From JAKAXS01 sp965279065 (GTDB lineage Bacteria; Pseudomonadota; Alphaproteobacteria; Rhizobiales; Hyphomicrobiaceae), in the NCBI GenBank assembly GCA_965279065.1, contig OZ257134.1, positions 2,852,001 through 2,916,000 on the forward strand: DNA of 64,000 nucleotides. Reading direction: 5' to 3'. Of this stretch, positions 1-8,194 are shown piece by piece. The stretch's first letter is position 1. Each line of letters opens with the position of its first letter. The position numbers were made by a program, and so were the translations under genes. The notes below the pieces were generated by a model. That model worked only from the letters and a program-made list of their open reading frames with translations, was not told the origin of the DNA and searched no databases.

Positions 1-393
1 CCCGCGCGTGCCGAAATCACCTTGGCGTCACCACCGCCGCGAGGTGACGTCTCCGAAACGATCGAGCGCCCACTCTTCAACGCCTCGCGCCGTCCGCAAC
101 CAAAGCCTGTCGAGGAAACGGCGCAGTCAGCACCGGCGGAGAAAGCGCAGTCCGCCGAACATCTCGAACTTAGGGGCATCATGCGCTTGGGTAACGGTCG
201 CGTGCAGGCGCTGATCCGCTCCGGCAACGACGCGTCGGGCGTGTGGCTGACCGTCGGCAATCGGCGCGATGGCTTGAAACTTCACGCCGTCAACGGTGAC
301 GTCGCCGTCGTAGAATCGAACGGTCGCCGTTACGAGCTGCCGCTTAAGTACCGCAGCGCTGCTGCTGAGAAGACTGACGCCCCACCACAATGA
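1..393 (+). CDS. GspC/GspN-like type II secretion protein, C-terminal part (5' end outside window)
   Basis: The reading frame is already open at base 1, so the start lies to the left and only about 130 codons are seen. Two features recall alphaproteobacterial GspN/GspC-PilP-like proteins: the phrase ERPLFNASRRP, typical of the linker after the membrane anchor, and a small beta-rich domain (residues LRGIMRLGN, VWLTVG, RYELPLKY). In that family the periplasmic domain links the inner-membrane platform of a type II secretion system to the outer-membrane secretin. A secretin gene lies about 4 kb downstream on the same strand, which agrees with the assignment, although two minus-strand genes separate them. 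Family assignment is from pattern memory only; a PilP-type pilus protein is the alternative. Confidence 0.55.
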   Translation, partial: PARAEITLASPPPRGDVSETIERPLFNASRRPQPKPVEETAQSAPAEKAQSAEHLELRGIMRLGNGRVQALIRSGNDASGVWLTVGNRRDGLKLHAVNGDVAVVESNGRRYELPLKYRSAAAEKTDAPPQ

Positions 394-396
394 GCG

Positions 397-1407
397 CTAC
401 GGCGTTGCCGATTGCAGCTCCAGGTACGAGATGACGTCGTCTGCGTCCTTCGCCGTCAATCCGAGATTGGGCATCTCTACGTCGGGATACTGATCCGCCA
501 GTTCTAAGGCGATGGGATCGCGGCTGGCGAACATCTTGTCCGGAGTCGCGATGAATCGCGCAAGCCAGTCCTTGTCGCGTTTGCCCACCACTCCTTTCAA
601 ATCAGGCCCCACCCGCTTGCCAAGTCCGATCGTGTGGCACGACGCGCACATTTTGCCGAACACCGCCTGGCCCGGCGCCAACTCTATCGCCTGTAGATCG
701 GCAACGGCCGCCCGGCGCAGCAACGCCTCGCGATCGAAGGTCGGGTCCATCGTCCGAATGCTGAGAACGAGCGCATCGAGATCGCCGAACACCGAATTCT
801 TCGACCAGTTCTGGATACTGTCGTCACCTATCAGGATGTCCTGTCGGTGATCTCCGAGCAACGTGCTGCGCTCGCCGAGCTTGTCGTTGATCGCCTGGAT
901 ATCTTCCGGCCGCCCGGTCAGAAATTTCCATCCTGGCTTGACGTTGTAGGCATTCGCATGCCGCTTCAGCTCGCGCGGCCCATCGTGCAATGGATCGACC
1001 GTGATCGAGTACATGAAATAGTCGCGTCCCACCGCGTCGCCGAGCCGCTCCTGCAACATCGCCATGCGCGAGGTCACCAGCGGGCAGATCTGCGAGCACG
1101 ACGTGAAGATGAAGCTGACGATCACCTTCTTGTCTTTGATCAGGTCATCATAGAAGCGGAACGTATTGCCGTCCTGATCGACCACGGGCAGGTTCGGCAT
1201 GTAGCCTTGTCCCCAGCGCGCATCGCCCTGCGACGTCGAGAACCGCGCGACGTCGGCTTCGCCGATCAGCCGGTAACCGGCCCACGTCGCCACGCTCCAA
1301 AACGTCGCCATGGCAACGAACAGACCGATCGCAATTTCCTGGGCGGTGAACGGCAGACGCATCAGTCGCACCAGTTGAACTTTGGCCGGCGTCGATTCGC
1401 CGGCCAT
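397..1407 (-). CDS. Sco1/SenC-cytochrome c fusion protein
   Basis: The 336-residue protein has one N-terminal membrane anchor (about 22-44). A Sco1/SenC thioredoxin-fold domain follows, with the copper motif CSQIC (about 103-107) in FTSCSQICPLV. A C-terminal class I cytochrome c domain carries CASCH (about 254-258) for covalent haem attachment and a likely axial Met in EMPNLGL. Sco proteins deliver or reduce copper for cuproenzymes in the periplasm; the fused haem domain would give a built-in electron path. It lies 8 bases downstream of the multicopper oxidase on the same strand, so an accessory role in copper loading or electron transfer for that oxidase is the natural inference. A role in cytochrome oxidase assembly is the alternative. 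No other cytochrome oxidase gene is in the window. Confidence 0.85.
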   Translation of the reverse strand: MAGESTPAKVQLVRLMRLPFTAQEIAIGLFVAMATFWSVATWAGYRLIGEADVARFSTSQGDARWGQGYMPNLPVVDQDGNTFRFYDDLIKDKKVIVSFIFTSCSQICPLVTSRMAMLQERLGDAVGRDYFMYSITVDPLHDGPRELKRHANAYNVKPGWKFLTGRPEDIQAINDKLGERSTLLGDHRQDILIGDDSIQNWSKNSVFGDLDALVLSIRTMDPTFDREALLRRAAVADLQAIELAPGQAVFGKMCASCHTIGLGKRVGPDLKGVVGKRDKDWLARFIATPDKMFASRDPIALELADQYPDVEMPNLGLTAKDADDVISYLELQSATP

Positions 1408-1415
1408 TGCGCCTA

Positions 1416-3872
1416 TCAGGTTTTGAGAGCCCCACCGGGAGGCGTGGAACTCTCGTTCTCGTTGCTGCTGATCCTCTTCTTTGTCGGGTTACCCTCCGGC
1501 AGCACGGTGGGCGTCGTATAGACCACGCCGTCGGGCGTGGGATTTGGCGTGGCCGTGATCTCGCCCCGGATCACCGACTTCGTCGGATCGAGCGCGTCCT
1601 TCGCCTTCGACGGATCGCCGAGCACCTGCAGCCGCAACAGCATGGCGAAGTCTTCATGCACCGTGTTGTGGCAATGGTTCACATACGAACCGCCGTACTC
1701 ACCGAACTGCACCTGGAATTTCACGCTGCCGCCCGGACGCAACCGCCAGACGTCTTTGCGCACCAGTTTTTCGGTGTCGGGAATGCCGCCGGCGCCACTC
1801 CGGCTCATCGTCACACCTTCTTCGAAGTGGAGGTGGATCGGATGATCCCAGCCGCCGCCGCCGTTTTCGTACGTCCAGTGCTCCACCTCGCCCGGCTTCG
1901 GAATGAGCAGCGAAATACGGTTGGCATTGAACGAGTTCGTCGTCTCGCCGTTCACGCGTATCATCCACGGGAACAATTCCACGACTTGCGAGCAGTCCGG
2001 CGTGCATTGCCCGTTCGAATCCTTCGAGTTGCCGATTCCCTTCTTGAATTCCACGTGTCGCGTCCTGACCGGGGATACAATCGGAATTTGCTCCGTGAGA
2101 TTGGGCGGCACGACGCTGGGATCGTTTGCGTTCAACATGACGCCCGGCGCATCGACGCTTTCCAATTGGGCGACAATCTCGAAGCGCAGGACCGACCCGA
2201 CGCACGGATCATTCGACTTGCCATTGATGGCATCTGAGATCGACAGCACCTTGTCCGGCTTGTTTGGATTGGTCTGCTGCAGCAGGTTGACGAGATGCAG
2301 CTTGTCGCCTCGCTTGAACGAGGAGAAGTCGACGATGATGTCATACCGTTCGGCGATGCCTTGCTCGTCGAGTTCGTTCAGTACCAATGGAGAGACCACC
2401 AGGTTGCCGTCGTTGGCAATGAACGTGACAGGGAACTTCCTGCCTTTTGGATCCGCCAGCGCCAGCTTGATGAATCGCGACATGCAGCAATTGATCAACC
2501 GCAAGCGATACTTCCGCGGCAGCACTTTCATCACCGGCTTGTAGGCGAAGTTCACCAACGGCATGTCGCCGAGAAAGCCTTCGTTGGTGAAGATGTCGAA
2601 GAAATACTGCCCGTCGAGATCGGTCGCGCCGTCCGAGAAGATGACGTTGACGTCGAAGTCCGTGTTGCCCCAGTCGAGCGCGCTGCCGCTCGGCAGCCGC
2701 AGATTGACGCCATCCGACAAGGTCTCGTTGCCGCGATCCGGACCGCTGTACATGTTGCACATCATGAGATTGCCCTTGTAGACATTCTCGGCGGTGAAGA
2801 AGAACCGATGGTCGTGCGCCCACATCGAGCCCTGGATTTCGCGGAAGTCACCCGGAACATTCACCAGTCCGCCATTGCCGTCGGGGCCTGACGCCCGCCG
2901 GTCGGTGGCATTGGTATTGATCGTGTCGCGCCGAGCCAGCGTCGTGCTCCAACGGTAATCGTAGAACGTTCCTGGGAAGTGGTGCACGTTGGCGGCGCCG
3001 TCGCTCTCCGCGCCGTTATGCATGTTGTGGAAATGCAGTTGCGACTGGTTGACGCCGAACCCGTTGTTTGCCGCCCGATCGACCGGCAACGTATTGTAGA
3101 CGCGCGTCAGCGTCGGCTCGCCATAACGCAGCTTGACCAGACAAGGCGGCATCTCGCAGCGTTCGTCTGACGACGACGGCCCGTAGCCGTACGTCCAGAC
3201 CGAGTTGCCCTCCTGCGGTGCCATGCTGGGATGGAAAAAGGTACCCTTGTGCCCGAGCACAGGGTCGGGCTGTTCGCACTGCCCGAGGAACAGCAGATGC
3301 CCCACCTTCGGGAAATACTCGTCCCAACGTTGATGCGAGAACGCTTCGCCCCAAGGCCGACCCTCCATCGGCCCGCGCTCGGTGATCGGATTGCGAAATT
3401 GATTGCCGGTGGTGTTCTGGTCGAGCAGCAGCGGATTTCTGCCAAGCTCGGTCTGCCTCAGATTGAAGTCCGTGTGATACGACAGCCGCTTCGCCGCCGG
3501 CTGGTTGAGTGGAGTGCCGTCGGCATCGAGAAACACCGCTAGGTCGTCGTTCCGATTGCTTGTGACCTGCTTGCGCTGGATCTTGTGACCCGGCACCTCC
3601 CTGACGCGGTTGAAGGGCTGCGTGAACGCCCCCGCGCCGAACAACGGCGTGCGCGGCGTCCCGGTCGGCTCGGCGGCAAACGAACTGCGGGCGAACGGGC
3701 TCAATCCGTTCTTGACCACCAACGCGCCACCAGCGGTGAATAGCCCCCACTTGATGAGGTCCCGTTTGGTGACCTCGCCATTTGCCAGCGCCTTGCGAAT
3801 TTCGTTCCGATTGGTGCGGGCATTTTGCGCTTCGCGCTCGCGTCGGCGCGACGATTTTGGAAATAAATACAT
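1416..3872 (-). CDS. Multicopper oxidase, putative Mn(II)/metal oxidase type
   Basis: All four copper-binding motifs of a multicopper oxidase are present in an 818-residue protein: HFHNMH near 281, WAHDH near 352, HPIHLH near 681, and HCHNTVHEDFAM near 737. The last gives the type 1 site with Met as axial ligand. The length exceeds ordinary laccases (about 500), with a large insert between motifs 2 and 3. The N-terminus has a Tat-like stretch (TKRDLIKWGLFTAGG) with KR in place of RR, so export by Tat or Sec is likely but not certain. I prefer the ATG at 3872 (GGGA just upstream) over the GTG at 3887. Large MCOs of this kind include Mn(II) oxidases (McoA, MoxA, MnxG), and the neighbouring RTX haem peroxidase supports that reading; substrate remains inference. 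Confidence 0.85.
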   Translation of the reverse strand: MYLFPKSSRRREREAQNARTNRNEIRKALANGEVTKRDLIKWGLFTAGGALVVKNGLSPFARSSFAAEPTGTPRTPLFGAGAFTQPFNRVREVPGHKIQRKQVTSNRNDDLAVFLDADGTPLNQPAAKRLSYHTDFNLRQTELGRNPLLLDQNTTGNQFRNPITERGPMEGRPWGEAFSHQRWDEYFPKVGHLLFLGQCEQPDPVLGHKGTFFHPSMAPQEGNSVWTYGYGPSSSDERCEMPPCLVKLRYGEPTLTRVYNTLPVDRAANNGFGVNQSQLHFHNMHNGAESDGAANVHHFPGTFYDYRWSTTLARRDTINTNATDRRASGPDGNGGLVNVPGDFREIQGSMWAHDHRFFFTAENVYKGNLMMCNMYSGPDRGNETLSDGVNLRLPSGSALDWGNTDFDVNVIFSDGATDLDGQYFFDIFTNEGFLGDMPLVNFAYKPVMKVLPRKYRLRLINCCMSRFIKLALADPKGRKFPVTFIANDGNLVVSPLVLNELDEQGIAERYDIIVDFSSFKRGDKLHLVNLLQQTNPNKPDKVLSISDAINGKSNDPCVGSVLRFEIVAQLESVDAPGVMLNANDPSVVPPNLTEQIPIVSPVRTRHVEFKKGIGNSKDSNGQCTPDCSQVVELFPWMIRVNGETTNSFNANRISLLIPKPGEVEHWTYENGGGGWDHPIHLHFEEGVTMSRSGAGGIPDTEKLVRKDVWRLRPGGSVKFQVQFGEYGGSYVNHCHNTVHEDFAMLLRLQVLGDPSKAKDALDPTKSVIRGEITATPNPTPDGVVYTTPTVLPEGNPTKKRISSNENESSTPPGGALKT

Positions 3873-4326
3873 CGATCCCAACCACACGCTATTAATAATG
3901 CATTAATCATCCTAACCCGCGCCATGCCGCGCGGTAGGGCCCGGCGGCCACGGCCTGTGGGCCGTGCAGGATCGGACTTTAGTCTGAAACCCCTATATGA
4001 CTTTCAAGGCCCGTACGCCGGCGACACCCCGACGTGATTTCGGTTGCACCGGACGAACAACTCCGAACCACGGCTATTGCGAATCAGAAGTGAATCCCGA
4101 ACACCACAGCCGGCCGTCAATCGCAGGCTCAAACTTGTTGATCGGTAAGAATTGAGTTGAGATATCCGCACAGCCGTTGACATCGTTATCCTCGGCCCGC
4201 CTAAGTCGGGTGTCGATACCAGTTCCGCATTGAGTTCGCGTTGCGTTGTGGTGAGCGGTCCAGAACCGCGATGTCGCCTGCCGCGTTCCGTTTGCGTTGA
4301 ACATTCATTTCCAAGGTGTTCTCATC
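3873..4326. promoter_or_regulatory. Divergent intergenic region between oxidase and secretin
   Basis: This stretch of about 450 bases separates the minus-strand oxidase from the plus-strand secretin, so it should hold both promoters. An AT-rich patch with overlapping TTAAT elements lies at about 3885-3912, just upstream of the oxidase. A GC hairpin (7-bp stem, 4-base loop) spans 3949-3966. I see no convincing open frame and no promoter pair clear enough to assign. Confidence 0.4.
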
Positions 4327-6654
4327 GTGAAACGTGCCTTCCGTTTGTGCACGACCGCGCTTGGCGCAGTCTGGCTTGCCGGATGCACGTTGCCTTATGA
4401 GCAGCTGTCGACGCCTGGCCCCGTGACGCCGCCCCTTCATGAAGGCGCCACCCTGCCGACCAGCACCACCGGCACGCCGATGTCGAACCCGGCATCCCAG
4501 CCGCCTGACACCAATCGCCTCTACGAGGGCTCCGGAACCTTCGCGCGCACCGCATGGTCGGCGCAGTCCACGGCCGATCCTGCTCCTGCAACCGCCCAGC
4601 CCTCCACCCCCCCGGTCGCCGGTGGCACTCCGGCCGACCCCGCGAGCCAGACGACAAAGGACGGCATCACTCTCAATCTCGCCAACGCCTCGGTGGCCGA
4701 AGCCGCAAAGACCGTGCTGGGTGACGTGCTCGGCGCGACGTACATCGTCAGCGACAAGGTCAACGCCACGATCACCTTGCGCACGGCACACCCGGTGGAC
4801 AAGGCCGCACTGTTGGAGATCTTCGAAGCGGTGTTGCGCGCTGAAAACATCGCGATCGTATCCGACGGCGGCATCTACAAGATCGTGCCGAGCTCCGAGG
4901 CTGCTGCATCCGGCGCTCCATTCCGCCGCCGCGGCGACAGCCGCGAAGCCTCACTCGGCGTATCGAGCGAAATCGTGCCACTTCGTTTCGTCGCCGCCGC
5001 CGAGATGGAACGCATCCTGCGGTCTGCCGCACCTAACGCGGCCGTTCTGCGAGTCGACGAGAACCGCAATCTCCTGTTGATTTCCGGCACGAAAGCCGAA
5101 CTTGGCTCGATGACCGAACTCGTCCGCGTATTCGACGTGGACTGGATGCGCGGCATGTCGTTCGGCGTATTCCCGGTCGAGACCTCTGATCCTGACGCCA
5201 TTGCCCAGGAACTTGATGTCATCTTCGCCAACGACAAGGAGAGCCCATCGAAGGGGCTCGTGCGTTTCGTTCCTAACCGCCGCCTCAAGTCCGTCCTCGT
5301 GATCACCTCGCGGCCCGAATACCTCAAGAAGGCGGAGACCTGGATCTCGCGCATCGATCTCGCCGCGGCGTCCACGGAGAAACGCGTCTTCGTCTACCAC
5401 GTGCAAAATCGCCCCGCGAACGAAGTGGCCCAGCTGCTGCAGAAGGTGTATCGAACGTCGGGGTCCAATTCACAGCAGTCGGGCGCCAACGTCGCGACAG
5501 GCGGCATCCTAGATCCGCGCCTCGACGGAGCAGGCGTCCCCGGTCCCGACCAGCCCATCTTTACGTCGCCGTCTCAGCCCGGCATTCCGCAGCTGCCGGC
5601 GTCACCGCAACAACCGGCACCTCAAGCCTCTGCCGCGCTGGCCAACCCGCTCGATCCCAACGCCCCGATCGATGAAGGCCAGGCGCCAAAATCGACGATT
5701 GGTTCCGGTCTGCCTCCGGACGATCGCTCGAATGCGATCTCCATCGTCGCCGACGAGGCCAACAATTCCATCGTCATCACCGCCACCGCGGCCGAGTATC
5801 GCCGCATGCAGAACATGTTGCGGTCGGTCGACGTAGCCGGCACACAGGTCCTGATCGAATCTACCATTGCCGAGGTGACGCTGACCGACGAACTGAAGTT
5901 CGGCGTCCGCTGGTTCCTGGAGAAGGGCGGCAGTCGGCTGACCCTGACCGACAGCTTGACAGGCCTGGTGAACCCGGCATTCCCCGGCTTCTCCTACTTC
6001 CTCAACGTGTCCAACGTCCGCGCCGTCGTCAACGCGCTGAGCACGGTGACGGACGTCAACATTGTCTCCTCACCCTCGCTGACGGTCATGGAGAACAAGA
6101 AGGCGACGCTGCAGGTCGGCGACGAAGTCCCCATCGCCACGCAATCCGCGGTCGCCATTCAGGTACCCGGCGCGCCGATCGTCAATTCCGTATCGTTCCG
6201 CAGCACCGGCGTTATCCTGGGCATCACGCCGCGCGTCAGCGACAACGGCAAGATCGTCCTGGATATCGAGCAAGAAGTCAGCGACGTCGTCCGCACCACG
6301 ACATCCGACATCGACAGCCCGACCATACAGCAGCGCCGCATCAAGACGACCGTCAATGTCCAGGACGGGCAGGCCATCGTTCTGGCGGGCATGATTCAGG
6401 ATCGCGCCGAACGTGAACGTGGACAGATCCCGCTCCTCGGCGACCTGCCCTACGTCGGCAACGCCTTCAAGAACAAGACCGACACCATCCGTCGCACGGA
6501 ACTGCTCATCGCCATTACGCCGCATGTGCTCAAGGATCGCCAGCAGATCGACGACGTCGCAGCAGAGTATCGCGACAAACTCAATCTCTCGACGCGCCCT
6601 CAGCGCTCCGCCCCGCCCGACCGCCGCGAGAATTTCGATCGGCTGATCCGCTGA
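4327..6654 (+). CDS. gspD: Type II secretion system secretin (GspD), lipoprotein
   Basis: The protein forms the outer-membrane channel of a type II secretion system. With the GTG at 4327 it begins MKRAFRLCTTALGAVWLAGC, a lipoprotein signal peptide with a lipobox, preceded by AAGG ten bases upstream. A TTG at 4297 would spoil that signal. After a Pro/Thr-rich linker come N0/N1-type domains (about 115-400) with GSDP-type folds (DGGIYKIVP, RNLLLISG). A low-complexity Gln/Pro stretch (about 385-470) and the secretin barrel domain (about 520-745, GDEVPI, LAGMIQDR, LPLLGDLPYVG-like GQIPLLGDLPYVG) follow. Total is 775 residues, normal for GspD. It lies alone here, away from the other gsp genes except the partial GspC/N-like frame at the window start. 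It could export the neighbouring folded metal oxidase; that is inference. Confidence 0.85.
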   Translation: MKRAFRLCTTALGAVWLAGCTLPYEQLSTPGPVTPPLHEGATLPTSTTGTPMSNPASQPPDTNRLYEGSGTFARTAWSAQSTADPAPATAQPSTPPVAGGTPADPASQTTKDGITLNLANASVAEAAKTVLGDVLGATYIVSDKVNATITLRTAHPVDKAALLEIFEAVLRAENIAIVSDGGIYKIVPSSEAAASGAPFRRRGDSREASLGVSSEIVPLRFVAAAEMERILRSAAPNAAVLRVDENRNLLLISGTKAELGSMTELVRVFDVDWMRGMSFGVFPVETSDPDAIAQELDVIFANDKESPSKGLVRFVPNRRLKSVLVITSRPEYLKKAETWISRIDLAAASTEKRVFVYHVQNRPANEVAQLLQKVYRTSGSNSQQSGANVATGGILDPRLDGAGVPGPDQPIFTSPSQPGIPQLPASPQQPAPQASAALANPLDPNAPIDEGQAPKSTIGSGLPPDDRSNAISIVADEANNSIVITATAAEYRRMQNMLRSVDVAGTQVLIESTIAEVTLTDELKFGVRWFLEKGGSRLTLTDSLTGLVNPAFPGFSYFLNVSNVRAVVNALSTVTDVNIVSSPSLTVMENKKATLQVGDEVPIATQSAVAIQVPGAPIVNSVSFRSTGVILGITPRVSDNGKIVLDIEQEVSDVVRTTTSDIDSPTIQQRRIKTTVNVQDGQAIVLAGMIQDRAERERGQIPLLGDLPYVGNAFKNKTDTIRRTELLIAITPHVLKDRQQIDDVAAEYRDKLNLSTRPQRSAPPDRRENFDRLIR

Positions 6655-6669
6655 CGAAGCTTGCCTTGC

Positions 6670-6849
6670 TCACGGTTCCAGCAATCCGGTGACAAACGTC
6701 ACCATTGTTCCGATGAGCCACCAGTAAAAGCCGACCGATGCGCCAATGGCCGCCAGCCAAATCGCCACCGCGTGATTGCGCGACGCCACGCGATATGCGC
6801 TCTCCTCCGACCTGGACGGAATTTGATCCGCCACGCCGCGATCACTCAC
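6670..6849 (-). CDS. Small single-span membrane protein overlapping the hlyD stop
   Basis: A 59-codon frame begins with GTG inside the last codons of the adaptor gene (8-base overlap, GTGAGTGA) and ends at 6670. The first 27 residues are polar (SDRGVADQIPSRSEESAYR). Residues 28-56 form one hydrophobic segment with aromatic residues (AIWLAAIGASVGFYWWLIGT, then MVTFVTGLL), as in a one-span inner-membrane peptide. The translational-coupling overlap and clear amphipathic plan argue for a real gene as the last member of the peroxidase/exporter operon. I recognise no family. It could be an accessory of the type I exporter or a stress peptide. Confidence 0.55.
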   Translation of the reverse strand: MSDRGVADQIPSRSEESAYRVASRNHAVAIWLAAIGASVGFYWWLIGTMVTFVTGLLEP

Positions 6850-8176
6850 GGAACGCGCGGCTCATCTGGTCGGTGAACGGCTTGGCGAGATACGACAGCG
6901 CAGTCCGCTCGCCGGTTGACATGTACACCTCCACCGGCATGCCGGGGACCAGCTTGAGATCGCCGATTGCGTGGCGCGATTTCTCATCCATTTCGATGCG
7001 GGCGACATAGTAGTTCTGCCCGCTCTTGGGATCGACCGTCACGTCGGCGGAAACCTGCACGACATGCCCGTAGAGCTCGGGCGTGTTCTGCTGGTTAAAC
7101 GCTGACAGCTTCAACACCGCCTGGCGCCCCACCGTCACCTGGTCGATGTCGGTTGGCGACAGGCGCGTCTGTATCGTCAGGCTATCTTCATCCGGCACGA
7201 TCAACATGACCTGTTCCGCGCCGGTGATGACGCCGCCGACTGTATGGGCCACCAACTCATGAACGACGCCTGCCTGCGGCGCGCGGAGTTCGACGCGATT
7301 GAGCTTATCCTTGCTCGCGACCTCGCGTTCCGCCAACTCCGCCAACTTTGCCTCGATGCCGCGCAGTTCCCTCTGCGCCTGCGCACGCAGGTTTTCGTCC
7401 ACGGCGATGATCTGTACATTGATCTCGCTGATCTGACCGTTGGCCCGTGCAATCTGCGCCAGGAGCCCGCCATGCTCGCCACCCAGCCGGGTCTCCTCCC
7501 GCTCCATGGAATAGACGCGCGAGACCGGAGTCAGCGACTTCTTGGCCAGTGCCCGCACCTGCTCCAGTTCCCGCTGGATGATGTGCAGCTCCGTCTTCTT
7601 GGCATCCCGCTGCGCGGTGAGACCGACGATCTCCTCTTTCAGCTGCGAGATTCGCAGCGCCAACTGCTCCTTCTGGCTTTCCTTGGTTCGCTTGTTCTCC
7701 TGAAACAGCCGCAACTCGCCGTCCGCGGCAGCTTTCGCATCGGCGCTCTGTTCAGCGAACGTCGCCGGCAGCGTCATCTCGGCACGACTGTCGCGTTCCG
7801 CCGAAAGACGCGCGCTGCGCGCCACGAGTTCGGTCAGCTGCGAGCGGATGATCCCGAGTTCGGCCTTGATCTGCGTCGCATCCAGCCGCAGCAGAACCTG
7901 ACCGCTTTGCACACGGTCCCCGTTCCGGACATTGATCTCCGAGACGATGCCGCCGTAGCTGTGCTGCACCTTCTTGACGTTCCGTTCGACCACGAAGGTT
8001 CCAGGCGCGATCACCGCGCCGGACAGGTTGGCCGTCGCCGCCCAGCTGCCGCAACCGATGACGAGAAACCCCATCACCAGCGATGCAAAGACGATGTGCT
8101 TGGAGACGCCGAACGCTGGTGACAGCGCGATCCGTTCGGCTCCTGCGCCGGAGGCAGAGCTCTTGTCTAGGGTCAT
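6842..8176 (-). CDS. HlyD/PrtE-family type I secretion membrane-fusion adaptor
   Basis: This periplasmic adaptor connects the ABC exporter to an outer-membrane TolC-like duct. The 444-residue protein has one N-terminal membrane helix (about 30-52), a biotinyl-lipoyl-like half motif (GGIVSEINVRNGDRVQSGQ, about 75-93), and a long Glu/Arg/Gln-rich coiled coil (about 105-295). The second lipoyl half and beta-barrel domain then follow with VELRAPQAGVVHEL near 300. Length matches PrtE/HlyD proteins. It follows the RTX protein by 18 bases and has GAGG seven bases before its ATG. No TolC gene is in the window, so the duct must be encoded elsewhere. Confidence 0.9.
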   Translation of the reverse strand: MTLDKSSASGAGAERIALSPAFGVSKHIVFASLVMGFLVIGCGSWAATANLSGAVIAPGTFVVERNVKKVQHSYGGIVSEINVRNGDRVQSGQVLLRLDATQIKAELGIIRSQLTELVARSARLSAERDSRAEMTLPATFAEQSADAKAAADGELRLFQENKRTKESQKEQLALRISQLKEEIVGLTAQRDAKKTELHIIQRELEQVRALAKKSLTPVSRVYSMEREETRLGGEHGGLLAQIARANGQISEINVQIIAVDENLRAQAQRELRGIEAKLAELAEREVASKDKLNRVELRAPQAGVVHELVAHTVGGVITGAEQVMLIVPDEDSLTIQTRLSPTDIDQVTVGRQAVLKLSAFNQQNTPELYGHVVQVSADVTVDPKSGQNYYVARIEMDEKSRHAIGDLKLVPGMPVEVYMSTGERTALSYLAKPFTDQMSRAFRE

Positions 8177-8194
8177 GCGCTTACCTCACCCAAC

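Noticed and set aside
3949..3966. GC hairpin between oxidase and secretin as a terminator
   Set aside because: Both flanking genes begin here and no T tract follows, so it is not a gene end.
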